This document shows positions 1 through 6,959 of a stretch of DNA of 11,898 bases, in pieces. Under the pieces are notes generated by a model. It made no database searches, was not told where the DNA came from, and worked only from the letters and a program-made list of their open reading frames with translations. The translations under genes were made by a program, and so were the position numbers. Within the stretch, counting starts at the first letter, position 1. Every line of letters begins with the position of its first letter. The DNA comes from Desulfobacterales bacterium (GTDB lineage: Bacteria; Desulfobacterota; Desulfobacteria; Desulfobacterales; UBA5852). The stretch spans positions 1 to 11,898 of the forward strand of contig JAERRP010000720.1 of the NCBI GenBank assembly GCA_016735415.1, written 5' to 3'.

Positions 1-790
1 CGGACATGGTTTGATACCGCTTGGCAGGATCTTTTTCGAGACTTTTTAAAAGGATCTCCTGAATCTGCGGGGCGATGGTCGGATTGTAATGACGTGGGGG
101 CACCGGATCGGATTTAAGGCGGCGCCGCACCTTGGCGAGGCGTGTGGAACGTTCAAAGGGAAGGCGTCCGGTCAGCATTTCATAAAAAACCATGCCCAGG
201 CTGTATATATCACTTCTTAAATCGTCGCGGCAGCCCAAAAGTTGTTCCGGTGCGATATAGAAGGGGGTGCCTTGAGGCTCCATGAAGTCTTCGGACAGCA
301 AATCGGTGGCCGCTTTAATCCGGGCCAGGCCGAAATCGATGATTTTCAGATCGTCATCCGGCGTTACCATGATGTTTTCGGGTTTGATATCCAGATGGAT
401 CACATCCCGGCCATGGATGTAATCCAATCCCGCGGCAATCTGGAGGACAAATTGACGCACCGTTTCAAAGGATAGCGCGCGACTCCCGGAAAAGATGTCC
501 CGCAAATCTTTTCCGGGGATATATTCGAGGACCAGGTATTGTCCGGAATGCATTTGGTTCAGAAACGCAACGATGCGGGGGTGATCCAACATCCTCCCGA
601 TACGCTCTTCATTCTGGAAGTGGTAATAAAGAAGGGGGTGATTTAAAATGTCGCCAAAGGGTCTCTTGATGCTGACGGTTTTATCCGTAAGCATATCCAG
701 GGCCTTGTAAACCTGCCCCATGGCACCGGAATGGAGAACCTGGTCTATTTTGAAATTATCGATAACGTCGCCGGGTTCAAGGATATCCAT
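1..790 (-). CDS. Hanks-type serine/threonine protein kinase (partial, C-terminus off the window)
   Basis: This is a eukaryote-like Ser/Thr kinase; the first 263 codons are visible and the frame stays open to position 1. Subdomains appear in order: glycine-rich loop SGAMGQV (residues 21-27), ATP-anchoring Lys42 in VSIK, helix-C Glu61/62, catalytic loop HLDIKPEN (132-139) with Asp134 and Asn139, metal-binding DFG (152-154), and APE (180-182). The residue before the catalytic Asp is Leu, not Arg (HLD for HRD), so it is a non-RD kinase. No membrane helix or sensor domain is seen before the catalytic domain; anything C-terminal lies outside the window. The ATG shares its A with the stop of the ModA-like gene (TGATG), which implies translational coupling. 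Start and family are well supported; the substrate is unknown. Confidence 0.93.
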   Translation of the reverse strand, partial: MDILEPGDVIDNFKIDQVLHSGAMGQVYKALDMLTDKTVSIKRPFGDILNHPLLYYHFQNEERIGRMLDHPRIVAFLNQMHSGQYLVLEYIPGKDLRDIFSGSRALSFETVRQFVLQIAAGLDYIHGRDVIHLDIKPENIMVTPDDDLKIIDFGLARIKAATDLLSEDFMEPQGTPFYIAPEQLLGCRDDLRSDIYSLGMVFYEMLTGRLPFERSTRLAKVRRRLKSDPVPPRHYNPTIAPQIQEILLKSLEKDPAKRYQTMS

Positions 791-1647
791 CAAACATTAT
801 CCGTCGCAGGTGTAAAGCCATGTTGGCGATAGATGCGGATGGCCCGGGGGGATTTGAGAAAATTCAGGAAGTAACGGGCATTTTCGGGGTGCCGGCCGGT
901 TTTAAGCGGGCAGGCGAAGTAGCGCACGTTGTCGCGCTGATCGAGGTCGGGACCGATTTCGACACCTTCCAGGGGCAGACCGCTCCGGCGGACGTGTTCG
1001 ATCTCCGTGGCCCAGACCGGTCCTGCGTCGGCTCGTCCCTGCAGGAGACGCTCCGGGGTTTCGCGGTGGTGGACGGTGGTCGGAAGGGTTTCGCCGCGGC
1101 GCTGTTTGTCTTCCAGGATGCGTCGAATCAGGTCCTCACCGCCGGCCTGGCCGTACATCGCCAGAATGTGTTCGGCAATGTCTTCGTGTTCTAAGCTGGG
1201 CTGGGAGATCCGCAGGCCCTTCCGGGCGAGGTCGTGGACGCCTTTAATCCCCCGGGGGTTGCCGGCGCGCACCATCAGCGCAATCCGGTTGCGAAGATAG
1301 ACGAAACAGGCGGCCTTATCGACGAGGCCGTTGTCCGCCAGGGTTGCGACGCCCTCTGACGATACGGAGGTGTAGACATCCGCCGGCGCGTCGATCAACT
1401 GTCCCCGGTAAATGGCACCGCCGGCCAGGATCTGGCGCAGCTCCATTTTGGGCGGCAGGATTTCGTAATAGATCGGGCCGATTTCGGGCTGGACTTTACG
1501 GAAGGCCGCGATCAACTCCGCCATGACCATGAACTGGTTGCCGGCCATGAAAATCACCAGTTCGGCTGCGGCCAAATCTTCCAGGCCGTGCAGGTCGTCG
1601 CCGCGTTCGTCGGGAATCAGCGGATATTGAAAGGATGGGCCGGGCAT
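790..1647 (-). CDS. ModA-like substrate-binding protein without signal peptide
   Basis: The product (285 aa) resembles the periplasmic molybdate-binding type of ABC solute-binding protein. Visible family marks are a first strand LVIFMAGNQF (residues 30-39), TSVSSEGVATL in the ligand-cleft region, a hinge-like RNRIALMVRAGNPRGI, and a C-terminal segment KSPRAIRIYRQHGFTPA typical of the ModA end. No secretion signal is present: the N-terminus is polar, and the in-frame stop of the upstream gene lies 22 codons before the ATG, so no upstream start can add one. AAGAAGG just upstream is a good ribosome site. It is therefore probably cytoplasmic and a sensor rather than a transporter part. It lies 63 nt after the TauE gene and overlaps the kinase start by one base. 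The ligand (molybdate, tungstate or another anion) cannot be told from sequence. Confidence 0.82.
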   Translation of the reverse strand: MPGPSFQYPLIPDERGDDLHGLEDLAAAELVIFMAGNQFMVMAELIAAFRKVQPEIGPIYYEILPPKMELRQILAGGAIYRGQLIDAPADVYTSVSSEGVATLADNGLVDKAACFVYLRNRIALMVRAGNPRGIKGVHDLARKGLRISQPSLEHEDIAEHILAMYGQAGGEDLIRRILEDKQRRGETLPTTVHHRETPERLLQGRADAGPVWATEIEHVRRSGLPLEGVEIGPDLDQRDNVRYFACPLKTGRHPENARYFLNFLKSPRAIRIYRQHGFTPATDNV

Positions 1648-1710
1648 GAGTTGCCTTCTTTGGGCCAGGATTGACGCGTCAGACCTGTGCGGGTGGTCAG
1701 GGATCTGATT

Positions 1711-2493
1711 TCAATACGCTTGCCATACCCCTGTTCCATACTGAATCATCAGGAAGATGGCAATCACCAAAAGGGTGCGGCGCAGCCAGCGCCGGTAGGT
1801 ATCGGTCCGGACCCGGCTCCGCAGGCGGGCCCCGGCCCACAGGCCGGCTAAGGCCAGCAGGGCGGCGGGCAGGGTCATCAGGATGATGCGGCCGGTTAAG
1901 AGACCGGCGGCGCCGAAGGTAAAGGCCTGGGCCAGTTTACCGGTCAGAAAGCAGAAGTTGAACACCTGCACCGTAACCAGCGGTGCCAGCCCCAACTCCA
2001 GGGCATAGATGATCAGGGCCGGGACGGCGGCATTGACGGTGCCGGCCAGAAAGCCGGCCAGGAGACCGAAAACCAGCATGGCCGGCAGGGGATGCGTGCG
2101 AATCCAGGGCATCCGCAGGCCGCGCTGCTGAATGCCGAGATAGAAAAGCAGAACGGCCGCCAGCAGCAATTTGTAGGGGGCCGGATCGCTGCCGATCAAC
2201 AGGCGGGTGCCGCCTACGCTGCCGACCGCCACACAGAGCGCCAGGGGCCAGAAAGGGCCGATCGAAAACCGCCAGCGACCGCCCTCGGCAATGCTGGCAA
2301 TATTGATGACCATGGTCGGGATCAACAGGATCAGCATGGCGCTGCGAACGTCGAACAGCATGGCGATCAATGGGGTGGCCAGCAGGGGGAAACCGAATCC
2401 CAGCAGACCGTGCACCCCGCCGCCGGCGATCAGAATCACACCGACGATCAGAATCTGTGGGGTCGTGAAGCCGTCGAATCCAAACATGGCCAT
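1711..2493 (-). CDS. TauE/SafE family sulfite/anion exporter permease
   Basis: The product (260 aa) is an integral membrane protein with about eight hydrophobic segments in two similar halves, the layout of the TauE/SafE (DUF81) family, which moves sulfite, sulfoacetate or related organosulfur anions across the inner membrane. Family-like motifs include HGLLGFGFPLLATPL near the first helix and GLLAGFLAGTVNAAVPALIIY at the start of the second half. The start chosen is the ATG at 2493, which overlaps the MenA stop as TGATG. The frame is open further upstream, but that part is MenA read out of frame. The length is normal for the family and nothing looks deleted. The substrate is unknown; beside an ABC system of sulfonate/nitrate type, a sulfur anion is a reasonable guess. 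Confidence 0.88.
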   Translation of the reverse strand: MAMFGFDGFTTPQILIVGVILIAGGGVHGLLGFGFPLLATPLIAMLFDVRSAMLILLIPTMVINIASIAEGGRWRFSIGPFWPLALCVAVGSVGGTRLLIGSDPAPYKLLLAAVLLFYLGIQQRGLRMPWIRTHPLPAMLVFGLLAGFLAGTVNAAVPALIIYALELGLAPLVTVQVFNFCFLTGKLAQAFTFGAAGLLTGRIILMTLPAALLALAGLWAGARLRSRVRTDTYRRWLRRTLLVIAIFLMIQYGTGVWQAY

Positions 2494-3314
2494 CAGGGCA
2501 CCATCAGGCCCGCGGCCAGCAGCAGACTGAAGACAAGCGCCAGCATAGCCGTCCGCCCCAACCCGTCGTTGAGGTCCCGGCCGGAAGCGATAAAGATCAT
2601 TTTGACACCACGCCACGCCAGCGGCAGGCTGAGGAAGGGCAGCAGGATCCAGGCCCGGTAAGCGCCAATGAGAAAAGCGGCCAGCGGCACCAGATAGGAC
2701 AGCCCCACCAGCAGTGTGTACGTCAGGCGGGTGTTGGAAGGGCCGATCATCACGGCCAGCGTGCGCTTGCCGGCGGTGCGGTCCGTATCGATGTCGCGCA
2801 GATTGTTCACCACCAGGATAGCGGCGATCAGCAAGCCGGGCGGCACGGACATGACCAGGGTCTGCCAGCCGATACCCATGGCCTGGACGTAATAGGTGCC
2901 GCCCACGGCTACCGGTCCGAAAAAGATAAAAACGCAGAGTTCTCCCAGCCCCCGTGAGGCCAGCGGAAAGGGCCCGCCGCTGTAGCCCAGCACACCGGCG
3001 ACCGAAGCCGCGCCGATCAGCACGATGGGCCATCCCCCCACGACCATAAGATAAAACCCGATCAGGCCGGCGGCCGCCAGGGTGGCCAGCATGGCGCCCC
3101 GCACGGTTTCCGGGGCGATCAGGCCGGACTGTGTCACCCGGATGGGCCCGAGGCGTTCGGCGGTATCCACCCCGCTTTTGAAATCGAAATAATCGTTGGC
3201 CAGATTGACGGCGATCTGAAGCAGCAGCGCGGCCGGCAGGGTGCGGGGTCGAATCGCCAGCATCCAGGTGTTGAAGGAGGGTCTTTCAGCCAAGGGCGGG
3301 TGCCTCTGCCTCAC
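2493..3314 (-). CDS. menA: 1,4-dihydroxy-2-naphthoate prenyltransferase (MenA/UbiA family), first helix missing
   Basis: MenA joins a polyprenyl chain to dihydroxynaphthoate in the membrane, making demethylmenaquinone. The product (273 aa) has the first Asp-rich motif NDYFDFKSGVD (residues 40-50), the second motif NNLRDIDTDRTAGKRT (170-185) and several hydrophobic helices. The family opening RPRTLPAA (22-29) runs directly into LLLQIAVNLANDYFDF. In MenA proteins these two blocks are separated by about 30 residues forming the first membrane helix and its loop. That block is absent here without a frame break, so function is doubtful although both Mg-binding motifs remain. The start is a GTG at 3314 inside the end of menG (29-nt overlap); no strong ribosome site is seen and a TTG at about 3293 is possible. 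It lies directly after the methyltransferase of the next step. Confidence 0.85.
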   Translation of the reverse strand: MRQRHPPLAERPSFNTWMLAIRPRTLPAALLLQIAVNLANDYFDFKSGVDTAERLGPIRVTQSGLIAPETVRGAMLATLAAAGLIGFYLMVVGGWPIVLIGAASVAGVLGYSGGPFPLASRGLGELCVFIFFGPVAVGGTYYVQAMGIGWQTLVMSVPPGLLIAAILVVNNLRDIDTDRTAGKRTLAVMIGPSNTRLTYTLLVGLSYLVPLAAFLIGAYRAWILLPFLSLPLAWRGVKMIFIASGRDLNDGLGRTAMLALVFSLLLAAGLMVP

Positions 3315-4020
3315 TGCCCGGGGTGTTGCCGTAGATGATGGTCACGGTGTTGAACATGCGCCGTTGAAAAGCAACGTTTACCAGGCCGGTCTGGCGCATC
3401 AGCTGCGCCAGTTCTTCCGGCGTTTTGAAATCACGGGTGGACTGGGGAAGATAGCGGTACGCAAATCGGTCGCCGCTGATGAGACGCCCGGCCCATGGGA
3501 TTACCCGGTGCATGTGAAAATTGATCAAGGGCATGAGAAGGTGATGATCCGGCGGCGCCGTGTCAAGACAGACGATGCGGGCGCCGGGTTTGGCAACCCG
3601 GCCCTGTTCGGCCAGGGCTTTACGGATATCGACCACGTTGCGGATCAGGTAGCCGGAGGTGACGGCATCAAAGGTGTCGTCCGGAAAGGGCAGGCGCAAA
3701 GCGTCGGCACAGCACCACTGCAGCGCTTGTCGCCAGGGTCCGGACCGGCCCTGCCGGAGCATTTCGAGCGTAAAGTCCGCCGCCGTGATCCGGAAAGACG
3801 GGTCGCGGCCGAAGGCTTTTTTGGCGATGCCGCCGGTACCGCAGCCGATATCGAGCAGCCGTCCGTCGGGAGGCAGGGCCGCCCGGCGTACGACTTCACG
3901 CTGCCAGCCCTGATCCTGGCCGAAGGTCATCAAATGGTTCATCAGGTCATAGCGGGCGGCAATGCGCGCGAACATCGAGCGGACCACGGTCGCCTTTTCA
4001 TGCCGGGCCGGAAGCGTCAC
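3286..4020 (-). CDS. ubiE: Demethylmenaquinone/ubiquinone C-methyltransferase (MenG/UbiE)
   Basis: This SAM-dependent methyltransferase (244 aa) makes the last step of menaquinone synthesis, methylating demethylmenaquinone in the cytoplasm at the membrane face. The SAM-binding motif I is LLDIGCGTG (residues 55-63), followed by an acidic strand end ADFTLEML and the family block IRNVVDIRKAL (126-136), with RVAKPG after it. The segment RYLPQSTRDFKTPEEL matches the UbiE C-terminal signature. The start is GTG at 4020, overlapping the upstream TGA as GTGA, with GGAGG about nine bases before it. Length is normal and no deletion is seen. Menaquinone is more likely than ubiquinone because MenA follows at once. 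Confidence 0.92.
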   Translation of the reverse strand: MTLPARHEKATVVRSMFARIAARYDLMNHLMTFGQDQGWQREVVRRAALPPDGRLLDIGCGTGGIAKKAFGRDPSFRITAADFTLEMLRQGRSGPWRQALQWCCADALRLPFPDDTFDAVTSGYLIRNVVDIRKALAEQGRVAKPGARIVCLDTAPPDHHLLMPLINFHMHRVIPWAGRLISGDRFAYRYLPQSTRDFKTPEELAQLMRQTGLVNVAFQRRMFNTVTIIYGNTPGSEAEAPALG

Positions 4021-5039
4021 GAGGGCGGGCCTCCTTCGAGATGCCGGTGGCGGTTGATTCTTCTTTCAAGGCCGAAGACGACGAAATAGAGCAGCAGACC
4101 CAGCAGGCTCATGCCGAGAATGCCGGCATACATCTGGGGGTAAAGCAGGACCTGATAGGTTTCCACCACGATGTAGTAACCCAGGCCGTAGGTTGTCAAA
4201 GACTGTTCGGCAATGAAGAGGACGGCCACGGCCGTCCCGATGGAAACCCGCAGGGCCGTCAACACGGCCGGCAGCGAGGCCGGCAGGTAGACATAGCGGA
4301 ACAGGGCGCGCCGTCCGGCGCCGAAATCGCCATCAGGGGCGCTGCCGGGGTTGGTCACCAGGCGGGTCTGCCGATTGGTTCCCCCGTTAAGGACCAGGAT
4401 GCGATCGCCCATGCGGACGTCCTCTTCGATCCGGTGGGTTACGATTACGGTCGTGAGGCCGGACTCCCGTTTGAGCATCAGGATAAGATGCTGAAGGCGT
4501 TCACTGGTGGGGGCGTCCAGGGCTGAAAAAGGTTCATCCATCAGTAGAACATCGGGATCGAGCGTCATGGTGCGGGCAATGGCCGTGCGTTGACGCTGAC
4601 CCCGGGACAGTTGACCCGGAAAAAAGTCATGCAGGCTGTCGAGACCCAGTCGCTGGAGCCAGGATTTCACTTTCTGGAGGCCAAGACCGGCGTCGATTTC
4701 AAAATCGCGGGGGGTATGTTTGCCGTCCGGACCGTAAAAGCGGCGAATTTTCAATCCCAGGGCCGCATTTTCCGTCACCGTGGCCCACGGCAGCAGGCCG
4801 TGATCCTGGAGAATCAGACCGGTTTGGGGGCGTGGCCGCTCCAGCGGCCGGCCGTCGATGCGGATGCCGCCCAGGCCGGGCCGGTACAGGCCGGCCAGGA
4901 GATAAAGCAGGCTGGTTTTGCCGCAGCCCGAAGGACCGATCACGGCCAGAATTTCGCCCCGGGAGATGTTCAGGCTGAAATCGCGAAACAGGGGCGACTG
5001 ATCGCGATAGGCAAAGGTGATGGCACGTAAGTCAATCAT
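4017..5039 (-). CDS. ABC transporter ATPase fused to the C-terminal part of a permease (SsuB-SsuC type)
   Basis: Residues 1 to about 235 are a nitrate/sulfonate/taurine-type ABC ATPase: Walker A GPSGCGKT (35-42), Q-loop Gln78, signature QLSRGQ (143-148), Walker B VLLMDEP (164-170), D-loop SALD (172-175) and switch His202. From about residue 240 the protein becomes a permease of the SsuC type. GAGRRALFRYVYLPASLP is the end of the EAA coupling loop, and two or more membrane helices follow to the end (340 aa). The ATPase C-terminal tail and roughly the first half of the permease (early helices and the first part of the EAA loop) are absent, and the join is in frame. As it stands it is unlikely to make a working pore. 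Separate ATPase and permease genes are the family rule, so an internal deletion is the simplest reading. It begins 18 nt after the binding-protein gene. Confidence 0.85.
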   Translation of the reverse strand: MIDLRAITFAYRDQSPLFRDFSLNISRGEILAVIGPSGCGKTSLLYLLAGLYRPGLGGIRIDGRPLERPRPQTGLILQDHGLLPWATVTENAALGLKIRRFYGPDGKHTPRDFEIDAGLGLQKVKSWLQRLGLDSLHDFFPGQLSRGQRQRTAIARTMTLDPDVLLMDEPFSALDAPTSERLQHLILMLKRESGLTTVIVTHRIEEDVRMGDRILVLNGGTNRQTRLVTNPGSAPDGDFGAGRRALFRYVYLPASLPAVLTALRVSIGTAVAVLFIAEQSLTTYGLGYYIVVETYQVLLYPQMYAGILGMSLLGLLLYFVVFGLERRINRHRHLEGGPPS

Positions 5040-5057
5040 GGGTGTATGAAACCGGTA

Positions 5058-5648
5058 TCAGGGTTGGCCTGAAGGGGCCGGGCCAATGAAGCGATCGGTT
5101 ACCGAGCCGCGGTAGGGCAGGGGCGCGGCCAGCAAGCGGCGTGATTGCATCCAGTCCATCGCATCCTGCCACTGGGCTTCGGTGGGGACCCGATCGCGTA
5201 CAAAGGGCGGAATGCGAAAGCTGGATCGGACGTTGGGCGGGACTCTGATTTTATCCAGCATCAGCGTGTGCTGGGATTGAGGATCGGCGTTGATCGTGTC
5301 GACCGCACGGTTCCATCCGGCCATAAAACGTCGGATCTGTTCGGGCTTTTCTTCGATGGCCGCCACTGCAAAGGTAAGAATGCTAAGGCTGTAATCAGCC
5401 ACGAGCGTATCGTCGGCAACCAGAACGGCCCCGGCCTGGATGGCGCTCATGGCAAGCGGGTCGGGCAGGGTGGCCGCGGCCAGACGCCCCTGGATCAAGA
5501 GCTGATAGCGCTCCGGGATGGCCGGCACCGACTGTTTGCGAATCTGGCGGGGGATGAGTCCCGCGTTTTCCAACAGGACGGTTAAACCGAGGTACGAAAT
5601 CAGGCGACGGCTGAAATGGCGCATAGGGCTGAAGTGATTCGGTGCCAT
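5058..5648 (-). CDS. ABC substrate-binding protein (NMT1/SsuA-like), central part missing
   Basis: The product (196 aa) matches only the second half of an NMT1/SsuA-like binding protein. ERYQLLIQGRLAAATLPDPLA (about residues 46-66) is the usual cleft segment, followed by VLVADDT and the helix EEKPEQIRRFMAGWNRAVDTINADP. The N-terminus looks like the start of a secretion signal (Met9-Arg-His-Phe-Ser-Arg-Arg, then a hydrophobic stretch to about residue 26) but runs straight into the second lobe. About 100 or more residues expected in full-length homologues (normally around 320 aa) are gone, with the frame kept. The ATG at 5648 overlaps the previous stop (TGATG); Met9 at 5624 is an alternative giving a more normal leader. 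It was presumably the receptor of the ABC system encoded next. The ligand is unknown. Confidence 0.78.
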   Translation of the reverse strand: MAPNHFSPMRHFSRRLISYLGLTVLLENAGLIPRQIRKQSVPAIPERYQLLIQGRLAAATLPDPLAMSAIQAGAVLVADDTLVADYSLSILTFAVAAIEEKPEQIRRFMAGWNRAVDTINADPQSQHTLMLDKIRVPPNVRSSFRIPPFVRDRVPTEAQWQDAMDWMQSRRLLAAPLPYRGSVTDRFIGPAPSGQP

Positions 5649-6580
5649 CAGGTGTTATTAAAAAAAGGCCGCGGCAGTTCGACCACCATTGGGAAAACGG
5701 GACTGATATCCGGCCCGACGGCACTTACCCCGTCCGTGTTTTCCGTAATCGAGACGATCGCCCGGTAGGAAAAGCTTACAACGTTGCGGGATATGGGATA
5801 AAACACCTGAAAGTGATCACCGCTGACGGCCAGAAGCTTGACATTTTGAATTTCGGCCGGGTTGCCGTAAGTAATGCCGACCATGCGGCCTTCGTACATT
5901 CTGAGACGTTCCTCCAGGGATGCCGCGGGTCGGTAGTCATTCGGTTGGGCCGGGAGGGAATCGGAAGATTCCGGTTCATTGGCACCCGCCTGGTCCTCGG
6001 GGGGGTATTCGATGTAATCGAAGGCCCCGGCGTGTTCCTCGAGATCGGCATCATCCAACTCCTCGACTTCAATTTCCGCTTCTTCCTCCTGTTGACGCCT
6101 GAGGGCCTCGGCTTTTTCCTCTTCCTCCTGCTGGCGTCTGAGGGCCTCGGCCTTCTCCTCTTCCTCCTGCTGGCGTTTAAGGACTTCGGCCTTCTCTAAC
6201 TCCTCTTTCTGGCGTCTGAGGATATCCGCGCGTTTTTGAGCTTTTTTGCGGTGTTCTTCTTCAAGGCGTTGTTTTTCTTCCTCAGCCTGGCGACGCGCTT
6301 GGGCTTCCAGGCGCTCCTGCTCCTCTTTCTCAAGGCGAAGCGCTTCGGCTTTCTTTTCCTCTTCGATACGGCGTTGTTCAGCCTCGCGGCGTTCTTTTTC
6401 TTCCTGTTCGCGTTTGAGGGCCTCGGCCTTTTCCTGTTCTTCGATATGCTGCCGGAGGGCTTCGGCTTTTTCAAGTTCGTCGTAATAACGTGAGAAATTG
6501 ATGCCACACTGTAAACATTCTTCCGCCAGAAAGTTGTTGGCATGGCCGCAGTTGGGACAGGTGATGGTTTTTACTTTCAT
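5648..6580 (-). CDS. Zinc-ribbon protein with long charged helix and small C-terminal beta domain
   Basis: I do not recognise a named family. Three parts are visible (310 aa). Residues 8-25 form a zinc ribbon with Cys8, Cys11, Cys22 and Cys25. Residues about 33-170 are a Glu/Lys/Arg/Gln-rich stretch with no proline, a coiled coil or single stable helix, ending in near-perfect 13-residue repeats of the type EKAEALRRQQEEE. After an acidic linker, residues about 224-282 (from RLRMYEGRMVGITY to YRAIVSITE) look like a small Sm-like or SH3-like beta domain; that fold is inferred from pattern only. No signal peptide or membrane helix is seen. It is the first gene of the leftward operon, 205 nt downstream of a good promoter, and overlaps the binding-protein start. 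Some homologues may differ in repeat number. Confidence 0.8.
   Translation of the reverse strand: MKVKTITCPNCGHANNFLAEECLQCGINFSRYYDELEKAEALRQHIEEQEKAEALKREQEEKERREAEQRRIEEEKKAEALRLEKEEQERLEAQARRQAEEEKQRLEEEHRKKAQKRADILRRQKEELEKAEVLKRQQEEEEKAEALRRQQEEEEKAEALRRQQEEEAEIEVEELDDADLEEHAGAFDYIEYPPEDQAGANEPESSDSLPAQPNDYRPAASLEERLRMYEGRMVGITYGNPAEIQNVKLLAVSGDHFQVFYPISRNVVSFSYRAIVSITENTDGVSAVGPDISPVFPMVVELPRPFFNNT
6080..6220 (-). repeat. 39-nt tandem coding repeat in the charged-helix gene
   Basis: Near-identical 39-nt units start at 6101, 6140 and 6179, with a partial copy before and a diverged copy after. Each unit encodes 13 residues (core KAEALRRQQ). The units at 6101 and 6140 differ at only a few bases, while the one at 6179 is more diverged, which suggests recent unit duplication by slippage. 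The period fits a helix of constant length gain, so copy number could vary between strains without breaking the frame. Confidence 0.8.
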
Positions 6581-6697
6581 TTCCCAGCAGTCCTTTCGCC
6601 TGGTATGATCGCCGATTGCTCAGGAATTGTTGAAAAGGCCGTTGTGGGGACGGCGTTTGATCGGTGACGGATTGCAATTCGCAGTTGCGATTGATTT

Positions 6698-6721
6698 ATC
6701 CCGCCTGATGTCGGGATTTTT
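6698..6721. other. Hairpin with T-run in the divergent intergenic region
   Basis: ATCCCG and CGGGAT pair perfectly around an 8-base loop and are followed on the plus strand by five Ts, so it looks like a short intrinsic terminator. It lies upstream of both divergent genes, inside the leader of the leftward operon. On that strand it would form in the 5' untranslated RNA with a run of As before it. It may stop antisense transcripts or act as a leader element; nothing shows which. Confidence 0.45.
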
Positions 6722-6791
6722 AATCTTGTCAAGCGATCTCTTGGTCCGTTCTCTGGTTTACGAAACCACCATGGATGTGCAACGTACAGTG

Positions 6792-6820
6792 ATCCTAAAA
6801 AAAAATCAGTTTTGTGTCAA
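6792..6820 (-). promoter_or_regulatory. Sigma70-type promoter for the leftward operon
   Basis: On the minus strand a consensus TTGACA (6820-6815) is followed after 17 bases by TAGGAT (6797-6792), four of six matches to the -10 box. The spacer holds a run of nine Ts. Predicted transcription starts near 6785, giving a leader of about 205 nt before the zinc-ribbon gene. It is the only good promoter I see for the eight-gene run. Confidence 0.6.
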
Positions 6821-6874
6821 TTGAAAAACCCGGCCGATCGGCTGGTCCAAGGCGTATTTGGCCGGCACTGAAAG

Positions 6875-6903
6875 TTGACAGCGGGTCTTCATCTTTCTAT
6901 ATC
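6875..6903 (+). promoter_or_regulatory. Sigma70-type promoter for hslO
   Basis: A consensus TTGACA at 6875-6880 is followed after 17 bases by TATATC at 6898-6903. Transcription would start near 6910. The two -35 boxes of the divergent promoters lie only 54 bases apart, so a regulator binding between them could affect both. A heat-shock sigma factor might be expected for hslO, but the boxes look like ordinary sigma70 sites. Confidence 0.62.
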
Positions 6904-6959
6904 ATACGAGATCGAAGATTGTGGATCAACACGAATTACAGGAACAGGCTCATCGAACG

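Noticed and set aside
2494..3033. Upstream extension of the TauE frame to give a 440-residue protein
   Set aside because: The added part is menA read in another frame, is rich in Arg and Gly and has no family match. The ATG at 2493 overlapping the menA stop explains the gene.
3241..4089. Long plus-strand open frame opposite ubiE
   Set aside because: It is antisense to a clearly conserved methyltransferase and its product has no recognisable domain; GC-rich codon bias opens such frames.
4310..4350. Separate permease gene starting at the TGATG near 4336
   Set aside because: That ATG is out of frame with the permease sequence, so it cannot start the permease part; the fused frame is the only reading.
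6080..6220. CRISPR-like array from the regular 39-nt repeats
   Set aside because: Units abut with no spacers and encode an in-frame helix repeat.
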